Positions 47,710 through 60,415 of a stretch of 64,000 bases of DNA are shown piece by piece. Source of the stretch: Neurospora crassa OR74A (lineage: Eukaryota > Ascomycota > Sordariomycetes > Sordariales > Sordariaceae); contig NC_026501.1 in the NCBI RefSeq assembly GCF_000182925.2, positions 7,791,917 to 7,855,916 on the forward strand. The letters are read 5' to 3'. The notes below the pieces were generated by a model. That model saw nothing but the letters and a program-made list of their open reading frames with translations. It did no database searches and was not told where the DNA came from. Each line of letters begins with the position of its first letter. Position 1 is the first letter of the stretch. The position numbers were made by a program, and so were the translations under genes.

Positions 47710-50700
47710 TCAGACGCGAGCGTGGGTGCACTACGGGTATCAAGTGCATCAGAATCATCCATATATACGTTTCATATCATTTTGTGACCGTCAGGAACTC
47801 TGAGACAGGTGAGCCGCTAGGGTTTCCTTTCTTTTTTTTTTTTTTCTTTTTGTTTACTTAACTCCAGAGGTTCTCTTTCACTTCAGCGTACGAATAGACT
47901 GGAGAATTAACTTTTTGATATATCTTTTTCACATGTACATCAGCAATCGGTGTATTCAAGTGTGTACGGTTCTGGTTTTCATTTGGTGAAGCCCAGAGGA
48001 AAATTGTGCTCAAGGTGCCATTTTGGCCTTTGAGTGTAGATGTGTAGCATTGTAATTGTGAAAGAGATCAGTAATACTAGTCAAGAGGTTTGTACGAGTT
48101 TTGAATAAGCAAATCACGCTGTGTCGATGAACTTCCAGGTAACAAGCGTTATCAGGAGAAGACAAACGTGAACATTGAAACGAGTGTAGATGTTTAATAC
48201 ATAAGGCTATAAGCGAGGCAGCACACGTTATTGAACAAGGCGACAGTTATTGAACGAAAGAAAACCCCAAAACGACGACGAGAATACACGTTTGATTTTC
48301 ATTGGTGTTAATTATCTGTAGAACAATACAGAGTACACAACCTTCCGGGCCTTGGACAGTTACTTCAGCTCAGGGGGTTTGTTTACTTGACTCTACATCT
48401 GGTATCCAGCGCCACAGGGTGACACCGGGTGCTGTCTTTGACCCCACGTGTAATCCACACCCCTGAAAACGGGTCCCCAGCAAGTGCTCAAGAACGTCAA
48501 TTTTTCTTTCATCCAACTAGGCTCCTAGGTAGCAATTTCCGCAGCTAGGCACCCCGGCCGATTGCCCTACGGCACTATCCCTCGCTACGCGGAAATTGAT
48601 ATCCTAGGGAGATATTTCGATGCTTCCGCACCGGCCGAAAGACCTCAAAAAAGCATGAGGAAATTGAACATGATGAACGACTGGTCTGTGCCATCGTTGG
48701 CAAGGCAAACACTAACTAGATGGGGCAGGGGCAGAAATGACGATCCGGACGCCTCATACTATCCCAGGAACTCGGTACTGGTACCAACCTTGAATATGGA
48801 CACTGCTACGCCGCAGCCACGTTCCTCCCTTGGGTAGTGCCTGACAATCTAGTAAGATATAGGCACGTAACTCCACTCTAGGCAACAGTAATACGACACT
48901 GTTGATATTGAAGACCCAGCTTCTCGAAAAGACCCGACGACTGACCCTGGACACTTCACTCCGGAGCCACGGTGATGCTCGCCAACAGCCTCCAAGTCTG
49001 ACACAAGGATCGCAAAGACTCGTAAGCCAAGTAAGTGTAAGATTATCTTCTAAGGTTCCAAGTACATCGCGTCAGTTGTTTTTGTATCAACATTTACACT
49101 ATCTTACTGTCCAGCTTCCCCCCTATAAAAGAAAAAGAAAAAAAAAGAAAAAAGGCGACCACGCTAAGAAAAAGATAGTCCAGGGGGAGGGGGGCTCAGA
49201 TGTTCTCGGCCAAGGCTGATGATTACCAGCGAGTAAGGTTCACGTTTGGGGATTTGAAGCGAGTTTCCAACGTTGAACTGGGAATCATAGGGCTAGCGAC
49301 CAGATCGGCGGGTTGCTTCCGATTGACTGCATTTTTGCTTGGTCCAGTGATGATGACAGGTGTGGTACACCTGAAATTTTCACCTCGATGTGAGATTAAT
49401 GTAGGAACGCACATATGATTGATTGTCAAGAGCGTAAAGAGTCGGGGGATATTCGCTTGCCAGATTGCACGTCGAAAGTGTTTGAACGATTGAGTGGACA
49501 CTTCATCGGAGCGGCGTTGACGATGTGATGATGTAAGTCCTCTCACCGAAAATTCGGACGTGGAAACATGTATCCATTTACAGTAGAACTTCTCAAGCCC
49601 CCTAGTCATCTGACTAACATTGATTGACCTTGATCTCACCAGCCACGGACCTTGCCATCGGCGTTGAGACCGACATATTTGTAAACTGTTCAGTGTCCTT
49701 GTGTCCGCGCTTACATCATCTGTGTTGGTGGCCTTGTTAGTCCTCCGCGGCCACTGGACGTCATGTAGGCCCTTGTTCTCGAATGAAGTCTCCGAGGACT
49801 ATGATTATAAAAATGTTGTTCCAGCCGATGTGAGTGTGCAGCCACCAATCGTGTAACTACTTGTTAACTTGCGTCTATTTTGCGGCTCAACAAATTGTGC
49901 ATCTAGGTACGTTCCTGGTGCCAATTTTGGTTTGTCACACCCCTTCTAGTTTTTTTTGAGTGGTTTCCCCAAAACAGAAAATCTCCCAAATGTCTACATA
50001 CACCGGATCTGTGTTTTCACGGCGCTGCCGCTGCCGTGCCACGGTACATGGTGTGATCCGTCGCCCAGCGCCCGCCTGTCCCGCCCCCGTTCGAATCGAC
50101 AATTACAAGGTCACGGATTCGTGTGCCGCGCCTCTTCGTCTTATGATTGACTAAAGTTTGACCTGAGGATCTTGCGGTTAGGCCTCCTGTTCTCATGCCG
50201 GTTCTTGGTCAAGCGTGCAGTTTTGGCAAATCGGCAATGTAGTCCCAGTGTACCTTGTGTCAGCATACAACATCAAAAAAGCTCTCAAGGCGGCTCGGGC
50301 TGAGGATGCCTTAAATGCCAGATGTTAATAATCATTTGCCGCTGAGGTAATGAGTCTCCAAAAGCTTAGCAAGGATGGCCTCTGAAACCTGCTCATAAGG
50401 CTGGCTGGCGCGTCTGAATTTGAAGCCTTTCAGACTTCGAATATTCCGCATTGCCTTGTCGAGGTTGAGACTAGGCAAGTTTCAAGACATTTCGCTTGAT
50501 GAGGTAGCATTGGACAAGACGTTGTCTAAGTAGTGTCGGAGTTGTCGCTGTCTAGGACTTGGAAGGATGGCATGTTCTAACTGCCACCAATGGGATCTCA
50601 AGGGGTACTCACCAGTAGGCGGATTATATCGCGACGCATCATCAGAACCAGGGTATTGCAGTTCCATATTTTCTGGAATGGCAGTCGTTTCGCGAAGGAA

Positions 50701-53700
50701 GCCTTGGCGCTTCGAAAGGATCTTCAACATATGTATGTACGACGTGAGTCCAACCGAGCGCAACGTGGTTGCCTTAATGCGACAGTGTGTAACATTTTTT
50801 TCAACAGCCTGAGAACTAACCGAATACGTTTTATCATGCATACTTTCCGTCCGATCAGTGTTACCCCCCTACTTCCCGTGATTCGGGGGCTAAAACAATT
50901 AACCGATACCCGACTGCTCTGGCAGTCCAATGTTATGAACCGGATCCAATGTCCCACCAGGCTGGACTCCATCTTCGTAGCTACGGCTCCGGGGGCAACG
51001 TACCACCCGGGCCTCCCGAGGGCATGCCAAGGTCCCGTCTATGTATATTCCGGCATTTTACCAGTGCATATCGCTACATCTACATAACGCTGGTAATGCA
51101 TGTTTTCCTTACGTACTCACTGGAGAGATACGACCACACTGCTCGAGAAATCAGCAAAAGAGGGATAAAGATACTTGGCCTACCAATTTTACCCCTCATC
51201 GGTATTAAACCCCCCCTCCCCCCCTCCATGAAGCTCAGGCGAAAGCGTTTATCCTGACCGAAAGTGTTGCATGGCTTCAAGATAGCTCAGCTATAGCTGG
51301 TATTGCTGCAATATTCAGCTTCGGCTGAGCGGGGTCAGCGGATGCGGGGTAAGTCGGACTCATGGTGGTGTCTGGTATCATTATGCTGTTTCGGTTGGAT
51401 ACCTCTAGGCGTCCATAGTAGTGATTCGGTATGATCATTATTGTATCAGCGGCTTAAGTGGTTGCCTGCTTAGTGCCTCGTGAAGCCGTAGTTGCTGCGC
51501 TTTTCTTTATCCGATCATCGATTGACTACCTCTAGGGATGACTATCTTCCGAAAAATGTGCGGAATTCATCAGGCTTTCAGATTCTTGTCTCTCCTCACC
51601 GAAGTTGCCTTCTTCAAAGGCAGATGCGATAACCACTTGGAGAAAAGCCGTCCGCTGACCGGTTTTGGGTTTGTCAAGTTGCGGTGGCAGTGAGTGAAGA
51701 TTGATTGTTGATTGGAAACTGAACAAAATGCCTCAAGACCTGCACATCACTTACCCGCCAGACCATCGTACATGATACCGAATCATCAACTGCAAAACGT
51801 ATCATAATGACGTTGGGACATTACCTACACGCAAAACCAGGAGAGCCTGCTCACACCATAACCTACCAGGCAATGTGTATCTTTCATTCATGGATAATGG
51901 AGATGCAAAAAGGATGCTTATGATGATGTATGTTACGGGCTGGTGTCATCTCGGGTTGAGAATTACTAGCGTTACCCGCATATGGCGAGAAAAGCCAATC
52001 GCAACTCGAAAATCAACCACGTGTGTCTCTGTTCATGCCTTTTGAATCTCGCGGCTTGCTGCTTTGAAATGGATATCTTTACTGCCTCGAGATTTGTGCT
52101 ACGTTGATAGTAGGTATCGATTATAACCGCAAGCAGGGGCGCTACGTGATTTTGGATCCACAATATCCTCTCTACACCATAGAATCCGGTTCGCAAGATA
52201 TCAACATCTTGATGGTAAACTCAAACGCCACTTTAGAACTAACCCTTCACCCTCGGTTCATTGGTAACACAACGAAACGACTGAAAAATGCAGCGTATCA
52301 GTTTCGCCATTCCCAAGCGCCGCTTCCGGCGTTTAGCGCTGCCAAAGGAGTCTCCACAGCGGGCCGGTCCGCTGTCGGGTCGCCTAGCAATAAGCGAGTG
52401 GTTCATGCCAGGGGTCATTCAAACGGTGGTGGGGCCTCGAGGTCAGACACAGTTCCGGACTACATAGTGTCCAATGAAGCGTTATCCACTTGTTTTCCGT
52501 CAACAAACAAGACGGAACCCGGATAGATCTCCATGAAAATTCCAGATTACCGTGCAGATATATGCTAGGTTTCTGTCAGTCTCCGCCGTACATGCAGCAG
52601 CGGCCCGTCGTGTTCTGATATTCGCATCAAATCTTATACGAGATCGGCGCCGGCAAGCTAGAGGTAGGTATGTAATGGTCTCGGATTCCTTTGTTGGACA
52701 TAGAGTGCTTTCACGTATTCCTCTCCCCATCTCATGTGTAGGATTTTCTTGTTCTCTCTGGTCTTCACAAGGGTTCGACTCTCTTGGATCATCAAGCATC
52801 ATTCTGAGAGCTATCCAGGACACATCTGATATTTGGAATGTATGAATTTACACGAGATTGTAATTGAATTCAGGCAAAGTAAGTCTGTACCAAAACTCAT
52901 CTGGGACGTCGAGACCTCCATGGAATAAGCAGTGTATCAAACATTACACCCCGAAACAGTAACTTAACTATCTAATCGCGGAAGCGGCTAAGGTCCATGC
53001 AGGTGAAGGAAAGTGCTTTTAGATGCAACGCGCTCTCAGCCTATAGTAGCAGACAGAAGGTGGACATAACAGCAAGGCATGCACATCCCACCTAACTTGG
53101 ACTTATAATCCGAACGAGTTTTTTTTATTCCTCGCTAAAGGTACGTCATAGAGCCACACACCTCACACCGAAACTCCCTGGCGCAGAACCCCTCCAGATT
53201 TCAGGTACGTGCGTTCAAGACTGGCCAGAACTACTAAAGTACCAGACCCCCCTCGCCCCAATCAGTTGGTCAAAAGTCAATCTTTCTACACGCCAACTAC
53301 ACACCACGCTACCTACATTCTACTTGTTGAAAAGACATGCATTTCATCGGTACCAAAGACATGTCAGCCTCGGGCCACACCATCTCGCCCAGAGAAGATC
53401 TTTAGATGACTGTCGGTCCTGAACAAGGCTCAATTCATCTTCGTTGCTACACTCAGCATTTCAATACCCTCGCACAACCCTCTACGGTCGCTCGGACACC
53501 AGACGCTCTCTTACACGGGGGTCAATCAAAGGATTTATATTTCAGGTCAGATGAGAGCTCATAGTTGGAATGATTCGGTCACCGCCATGTCTATGCTTAG
53601 CTGGACGATTCCCATACCTTGTTATAGCCACTCCTATTAATACCGCGCAGTAACTATTGTTACCATGCATACTATTTGCTAACATTGCTTGGGTCAGTCG

Positions 53701-56700
53701 AGCGCTTTTCGAGTTCATAGCCATCCTCGACAATAACACGTCTTACCAAGTAGAACTGTACCAGTTCAGGGTCGCGGATTTCCGAAAGTAGTATTCCGTA
53801 AATATCAACTTCCCTAACAGTCGATGCTCTTCTATTCGATGTGATTACCCGCAATTGCAACAAAACGCAATCCCAGCAAGGTCATAATTGGCTGAGCTGC
53901 TCGATAAGGCATCCAGATGTCAAGGGCCATCAGGCTCATGTTTCAAGAAGGCAACTGCACGATTCTAGCCCGATCATATTTTGCCTATGAGATGCCGTTT
54001 ACTCGGACATCAACTACCCCGGTTACGACAACGGAAACCACCTTGTCGCTTGACTACATATCAGGCATCATCGCAAGTTCAGGTGGGCGACGGCCATTTG
54101 CGATCCAGCCACTTGAAACTTCTGTTTATGCCTAGTCGACAGACGGACTCCTGAAATGACTGCGTTACCCTTATAAAATGAGTGTTCGATTCAAATAAGA
54201 GCTCACTAGCGGCCCCAGCTTGACGTTAAGTAATATATGTACTGCAGGTCTTCGGAATGCTAGGGAAAATAAGGCTTGCCACACCGCTTGGTATGGTTGA
54301 GGCAAACGACGCCAGATCCTTGAGCGCGTACTTGTTACAAGGGTCATCGGATCTGTGGTACACTTTCATTTCCAGTCATATGGGTACCTTAACCGGCAGA
54401 GCACTCATTCATTGCCAGTTATGATCTGTATGCCCAGCCTGACGGCATGACACATACACAGATAGACCCAAGCCGCCTAGTAGATAGATGCCTTTCATGA
54501 CATACCCAAAAGTTCCCCTCAACGGCTCATTGAAATCTTATCTCCTGGCTTGATGGGCAAGTCATCCGCAGTATATCACCGGAACTTTTTGATAGGTCGA
54601 CGACTTGTTCGTTGGCATCCCTATAGCTTCAATGCCCAAGATAGGCAGTTTACCTGAGGATATAGTACAGCAGAACACGAAATTCTTGATCATTTTGGGC
54701 ATCTCGGGCACTGAGAATTGTATGCAAGGAAGGGTGCAGCTGCAGCCACCCTTGAGAGAGATTGTTGATAGTTGAACAAGGCCCGCGAGAAACATACACA
54801 GAGTGGCACCCAAACTAGGACCTGGTGTAGGGCAACACAGAGGCTAATTAAAGCGATGTCAACTGCGAACCATTCATACAAAGTACAGGTGGGGATCCCA
54901 CGCCGGCTTCAAACTTGCTTACCTAGTGCTCACTACACGGGCCATCCGGATGCCTTCCATCATACTCGGTGTTACCGCGCACCACACAAGCCGTGAGATG
55001 ACATGGATCAGATGCAGATCTCGAAGACTCGGCTTCTTTGGCCGACTTCGAACATATTGGCAGGAAACACCAAGACACACCAAAGCGTATGACCTCTGCT
55101 AAAGTCCGTCTGACGGCCACTTGACAAAGACTACTACGAAGACTCGCGCTACATGGACACTTTGAGGGAGCATTTGGAATACCAAATGACGAGGGCCTCT
55201 GCGAAGATTCGTGGACTAGACTAATACGAGCGACTACGACTTGCGGGATCTGGCGTATACTGGGAACTCACATCGGAACACGGCCGTTGTGATAAGGCAA
55301 CTGGTTCTGCTTCAGCTTTGCCTGCCCAACCTACCACATACGAGGTGTAGTAGCATCTACGAAAATGGGTTCGTTATATATCTGCCTGCCTATTACGAGT
55401 AGCTAAGGCAGAACTTTGCCTGAAACTATCAAATTCCCGATTGGAACCTCCCTCTACGCCGGTCTCTGGAGTTCAATTTGAGACCACAAACCACGACACC
55501 CATTTCTACCCAAGGTACCAGGCATTACTGTTGTTTAACATTTGTTTTCCTGCCGGTTTCGCACAACATGCTGAGTCTAGGTACGGGAACCAATTCTTTA
55601 CAACCTGGTGGTTTTAATCTCAAGCTTTTTTTTTGATCACTTTTCAGAACGTTTCAGAACGGAGCTTCACATATCCTGCCCGACTCCTAACTCCATCATG
55701 TGGGCAGCCTTACGAGGTCAATTTCGACCATCGATGTGCTGATAATCATTGACTACATGAACACAAGGAAGAGACAATAGATGCGGACTTAGTATTGGAC
55801 CCAATTAGCAATTGTTGGAAGGATCATCAAGTGGTTATATATCTGCTCACAACTTAACAGATATGCTTCATAGAAAGAGGGTAGCGTTTCATAACTTTCG
55901 CGATTTTTAATGGCAGAAAAAGAAGAACGCCCAACAGAAGTGGATGCTAACCAGGCATATGCAACCTTCATCAGGCTTCGTGAGGACATCTGCAAAGAAA
56001 GAGACCGGTAAGCAACAATGATAACATGATAGGCTCACGTATAGTTAAGTCAAAGAGGTTACTGCACCTAGAGGTAGTTCTCGGTACCGCAGGTCTTACT
56101 CTACGCGGAGTTCGTCCCAACACAACATGGCTTTGGATAGGAGGTGGTCACAGCACTTTGATAGAATGCCTTCTCCACACCTTTTAGATCTAGAAATCGC
56201 GGGATTTGATGCGCCTTCGCTTCGGTCAGCTAATTGACGTTTCAGTTTCAGAGCATAACACTCGTGTACTGTCCCGTCTTCACACCCACCAACAAGTACC
56301 TCTGAGGGGGCGTATTAAAAGGCTGGTTGCCTTGTCACAGATGTCGGTATATGTGGCAGTCCATCCCCAAACTGCCATACACAGAGAATAAAGTAGTATG
56401 TAAACAAAACTAATAGCTGCGGGGAAAGAGGCAACGAGGCTTGACCTCGTGTATGTCGGTTATCAAATACCCCCCGCAGACCCGATGATGGTTGTCATCT
56501 TCACGATGCTTTGCCTTCAAGCCCCTCAAGCGCGTTTCACAAGGGTTGGGCTAGCTCACTCACCACCCAGCCAAAAAAAAAAGGGGAAAGTTGTGCACTT
56601 GTGATTAGCCAGACTCAGGCTTGCTGGTGAAATAGCCAAATCTGATGCACCACCTCACCCAGTGCCAAGGCGGGCCATGATATTCAAGCTCTTAGTGGCT

Positions 56701-57357
56701 AGCAATACAAGTCTTCACGGAAGGAATCTGCCAAAGGCAGACCGGTAAACGGGTTGAAGAATACCACATTGGGCGGTAGACGTTGTTCTTGAGCTACAGA
56801 ATTGATGTGATTTCATGAAGAGACCATGAAAAGTTAAGACTGCTCGCTGTCGTGAACCACGATGGGTCGGATGCAGTACTACAAATTGGCAGTCCATATC
56901 ACAGCCAAAGAGAATGATCACAAGACAAGACTAGAAAGTTCAAAATGGTCAGGCTTTAGAAAAATCGAAGAGTTCACCCATGGTAGATGACCGTGGATGG
57001 GAGTTCCTGACCTAAAACCCTAACCCTTGTCTGTAGCTTTCGGCGATACAGGCGTGCGGGTGTTCGAATCCGATAGTACACTTACTCAGATAGTAAAGAT
57101 TGGTCCAGACGTGAACTGGTGGCGTGGTCGGAATTCGATGTAGAAATTGGTGATAAAGTCTCTTTCCAGTTCTCAAAAGCAACTGAAAAGAGAGCACATC
57201 CATCTTTTGGGAGCCCTGGAAGCCGGGCTTGGCAAGACTCTGGCGGGTCGGCAGTCGTCCTTGGCACTTTCGTGGAGAGTCTCGCGGGATGGCGTTCTCG
57301 GTTCTCGAGAACAGTTCCCGTCCAGCGGGCGACAGGGCAGTGTCCGGCGTTTCATCT

Positions 57358-57427
57358 TTGCGAAAACCCCACACTTTGGAGAGACCGACCAATCATATTG
57401 CGCTAGATGATACCTCATCACATACCG
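57358..57427 (+). repeat. Diverged dispersed repeat, copy B
   Basis: This matches copy A at 42952-43060: first 40 bases ending in GACCAATCATA, then directly ATTGCG and TACCTCATCACATACC, without the ~42-nt insert seen in copy A. Extent beyond this is unclear. Confidence 0.4.
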
Positions 57428-57680
57428 TAGATTATTTAGATCGCCGCACCGCCGGTAAGATTGCCCCGAATTGAACCCCAGAATGGCAGCGCCGTTGGAC
57501 ACGCTTGGCGCTATCTTATTGCAACCGAAGAACAGCATTCAATCTCGAAATACGGACACGGACCCCTTGAGGAAGTCGATGATCTTTCGTACCATGGGCA
57601 TGGCAGATGTATCATTAGGAAGACAAAGATCGATATTGATCGCGGAAATGACGAGTGGAGGACTGAAGGAAGTAAGGAAG

Positions 57681-57719
57681 TAAGGAAGGAAGGAAGGAAG
57701 GAAGGAAGGAAGGAAGGAA
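57681..57719 (+). repeat. (AAGG)n microsatellite
   Basis: About nine to ten AAGG units in a row, preceded by imperfect GGAAGTAAGGAAGTAAGG. It makes Lys/Gly/Arg-rich or Phe/Leu/Pro/Ser-rich spurious frames on the two strands. Confidence 0.9.
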
Positions 57720-59113
57720 AGTAAAAACAATGATCTCGACGGAGGGACGGCAGAAAAGAAAAAGGGGTGCTGGTGTGAGACAGCCCGATTTCATGCTGGA
57801 ACAGGATTGCATCGATGTAGTTTGATCCTATCAATTGGATGACAGGAACCTCAAGCTGTTAGTTTATGGCTTGTGCGCCGGTGAGAGTTGCGAGTATGTA
57901 CATTCCACATTGAAGGTTGCGCAAAGCTTTTGGAAGTTCCAGCGTTGCGCGTCCTGATACATACAAGGAGTCGGTCATACAATACACAAACTCATCTGAA
58001 GTATGATATGCGCAACCGGCAAGGTACCCGAGGCCGATGTGTGGTGGCTCTCATCCCATATCTGGAGGTTTCGTCCGGTCTGGGCCGTTGCTCTTGTCGT
58101 GTGTGTGTGTTCAGTTCAGCGGGCGGGCGGGTCCATACCCCGCTGTCAGATCAGGTCCTGCTGCGGTCGTAAGTGGCAACGAACCACCTAAGTGGTGTTG
58201 CCATCTCGAGGATGTCTTAAAGCTGTTTGGTTTCAGACCCTCTCGCTCTACTCTGCTCGGCTAAGTTAAGGTTGCGTTGGGAATCTGGGGCTTCGAGAGA
58301 TCGCGGTATTGATTACGTTGCCCACGGATTTTCTGCCGCGTGGCGCTTGCCCTTCGACACAGTTGCGGCTATATACCTGAAACGTGAGATTAAGCTTTTT
58401 CCCAAGTATCAAACGTTAACGCAGCATCAGGAGAAGATCCTAGTTACAGCCACCTACCTACCTATGTATCTCTTCAAAGAGGGTACATGATGATTTTCGT
58501 CACGGTATCTCAGAATAGGTACCCCCCTCCCGTTCCGTCAAGGTAACCACGCAGCGGCCATTCAACCTAAACCAGGGGAAGATTTACACCACGGACACCC
58601 CTGGGAGCACTGCCTAGCCAAGAAGCTAGCATCTGCTAGTAGGATCATCGGCCCCACGCATCTCGGGCATTTCGTCCAGCAGGGCAGCTGCTTCGTAACC
58701 CTTTCAACAAAATCGATTCTCTCGAGCTGTCGGCCAGGACAGCGCCCCTGTTACGCAAATCCGTCACCAAAGGACTTTTTGTCCTGATCATCGTTCAAAG
58801 ATTGTGTTGTCTGTAAAGAGTCATCGGTTACTTTTCAGGATCGGCCGTCACTACAGATTGATCTGACGCCCATTCCTACGACACCAACACTATTACCTGC
58901 ACCGGCTGCCCTCGATTCAACTTCCACTTCCAAACCTCGAACTTTACACCACCAGATCGGATCAGACTTCTGCTACGCAACGCGTCGATGCGCGTCACCA
59001 CACCTTAGAGGTAGCAGCCAAGTGTTTCCACAGCGTCTGGCGGCCGGTCAAAACGTTACGCTTGTCCAGTCGCTTGGTCAAGGTGCAAGAAGCGCTGTCA
59101 CGAACTGCAGTAT

Positions 59114-59197
59114 GTAAGTACATGATAGCCATATGCGTCCGCCCCTGTACCCCAATGCCAGTTAAGACGCTAATGACGTTTTCTGTCTGCACGACAG
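59114..59197 (+). other. Probable 5' UTR intron of OCH1
   Basis: GTAAGTACATG opens and GCACGACAG closes an 84-nt segment with a GCTAATGAC branch-like site 20 bases before the acceptor, ending 24 bases before the OCH1 ATG. It contains an ATG that would otherwise lie in the leader. Confidence 0.55.
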
Positions 59198-59221
59198 CCG
59201 CCTCGACCACACTTCTCGACC

Positions 59222-60415
59222 ATGCTCACCTTCCGCCGCGCCCTGGTGGCAGCGGCCTTCTTCCTCACCATCTTCTACCTCATATCTTCATCCTCGTCGA
59301 ACCCTCCATCAACAACGACACCAGCTGTCCCTAAAACCGACGCCGATGTCGAGACAGCCAAGCATGCATCAACCACTGCTGTGACGGACAAGAGCTCCTC
59401 GGGCGCCAACGCCGCTCAACAAAACCCCCAGGGCCAACGACCGATCCAAGACATGTCACGAATGACACTGTACGAAAAGCTCGCGTATCAGTTTCCCTAC
59501 GATGTCGAATCCAAGTTCCCCGCCTACATTTGGCAGACGTGGAAGTGGACACCAGCACACGGCGAATTCAACTTCCGCGATCAGGAGGCCACATGGACAC
59601 AGCAACACCCTGGGTTCATTCACGAAGTTATCACCGACAAGGTCGCCGTACATCTTATCCGTCTGCTTTACGCATCCGTCCCCGAGGTGGTGGAGGCATA
59701 CAATGCGCTTCCCTTGCCGGTGCTCAAGGCCGACTTCTTCCGCTATTTGATTTTGCTGGCGAGGGGCGGCATCTACTCGGACATCGACACGTATGCGATT
59801 CGGAGTGCCGTCGAGTGGATTCCCGATTCAGTTCCCAAGGACGCCATTGGTTTGGTGATCGGCATCGAGGCTGATCCAGATAGGCCGGATTGGAAGGAGT
59901 GGTACAGCCGGAGGATCCAGTTCTGTCAGTGGACGATCCAGAGCAAGCCAGGTCATCCGGTGCTGCGGGAAGTCGTTTCACGCATCACGAATGTGACGCT
60001 GGCGATGAAGAGAAACGGGACACTGAGAGGCGTGGTTGACAAGAATGTCATCGAGTTCACCGGGCCTGCTCTCTGGACCGACGTCATCTTTGAGTATTTC
60101 AACGACCAGCGTTATTTCGACATGACACACTCGGCCGGATCCATCGACTGGAAGAACTTTACGGGCATGGAGGCCTCGAAGCGGGTGGGAGACGTGGTCG
60201 TTCTCCCCATCACAAGCTTCTCTCCTGGCGTGGGCCAGATGGGCGCTAAGGAATATGACGATCCCATGGCGTTCGTAAAGCATGATTTTGAGGGTAGGTC
60301 TTCCGTACAACAACACCGTCCTTCCTGACAGGCGGACACACAAGGCTAACTCAACTCGCAACTTACAGGCACATGGAAACCCGAGAGCGAACGCCACATT
60401 GGAGAAAACAAGTAA
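59222..60415 (+). CDS. och1: Initiation-specific alpha-1,6-mannosyltransferase
   Basis: OCH1 (glycosyltransferase family 32) adds the first alpha-1,6-mannose that starts outer-chain elongation on N-glycans in the cis-Golgi. Exons are 59222-60293 and 60369-60415, 372 residues. It is a type II membrane protein: a short cytosolic MLTFRR, one hydrophobic anchor (residues ~7-22), then a Ser/Thr/Ala stem to ~75. The catalytic domain includes FPAYIWQTWK, VLKADFFRYLILLARGGIYS and the metal-binding DxD at D187-I-D189 (SDIDTYA). Later motifs are FCQWTIQSKPGHPVL and FTGPALWTDVI. The second exon gives only the last 16 residues, TWKPESERHIGENK at the end; the unspliced frame would stop nine residues after the donor. 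Confidence 0.94.

Larger units (their letters stand above)
47710..59221. other. 11.5-kb gene desert
   Basis: No intact gene, tRNA or rRNA could be supported. The longest frames (about 60-165 codons) overlap others on both strands and lack motifs. Contents include A-rich and T-rich tracts (47827-47850, 49125-49153), an AAGG microsatellite (57681-57719), a second copy of a diverged repeat (57358-57427) and, in a hand-counted sample at 55321-55560, an excess of TpA with reduced CpA/TpG. The likeliest reading is degenerate transposon-derived sequence plus promoter DNA for OCH1 at the right end. Confidence 0.55.

Noticed and set aside
52104-52526. 140-codon frame in the desert beginning MIVGIDYNRKQGRY
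   Set aside because: Some protein-like look, but no motif, no splice context and no support beyond openness.
52755-52785. T-arm-like AAGGGTTCGACTCTCTT, possible tRNA
   Set aside because: No A-box, anticodon arm or acceptor stem can be drawn upstream at normal spacing.
57050-57085. GTTCGAATCC resembling a tRNA B-box
   Set aside because: The flanking bases do not pair as a T-stem and no tRNA fold is found.
57511-57834. Minus-strand frame with repeated Phe-Leu-Pro-Ser units
   Set aside because: It is a translation of the AAGG microsatellite, not a gene.
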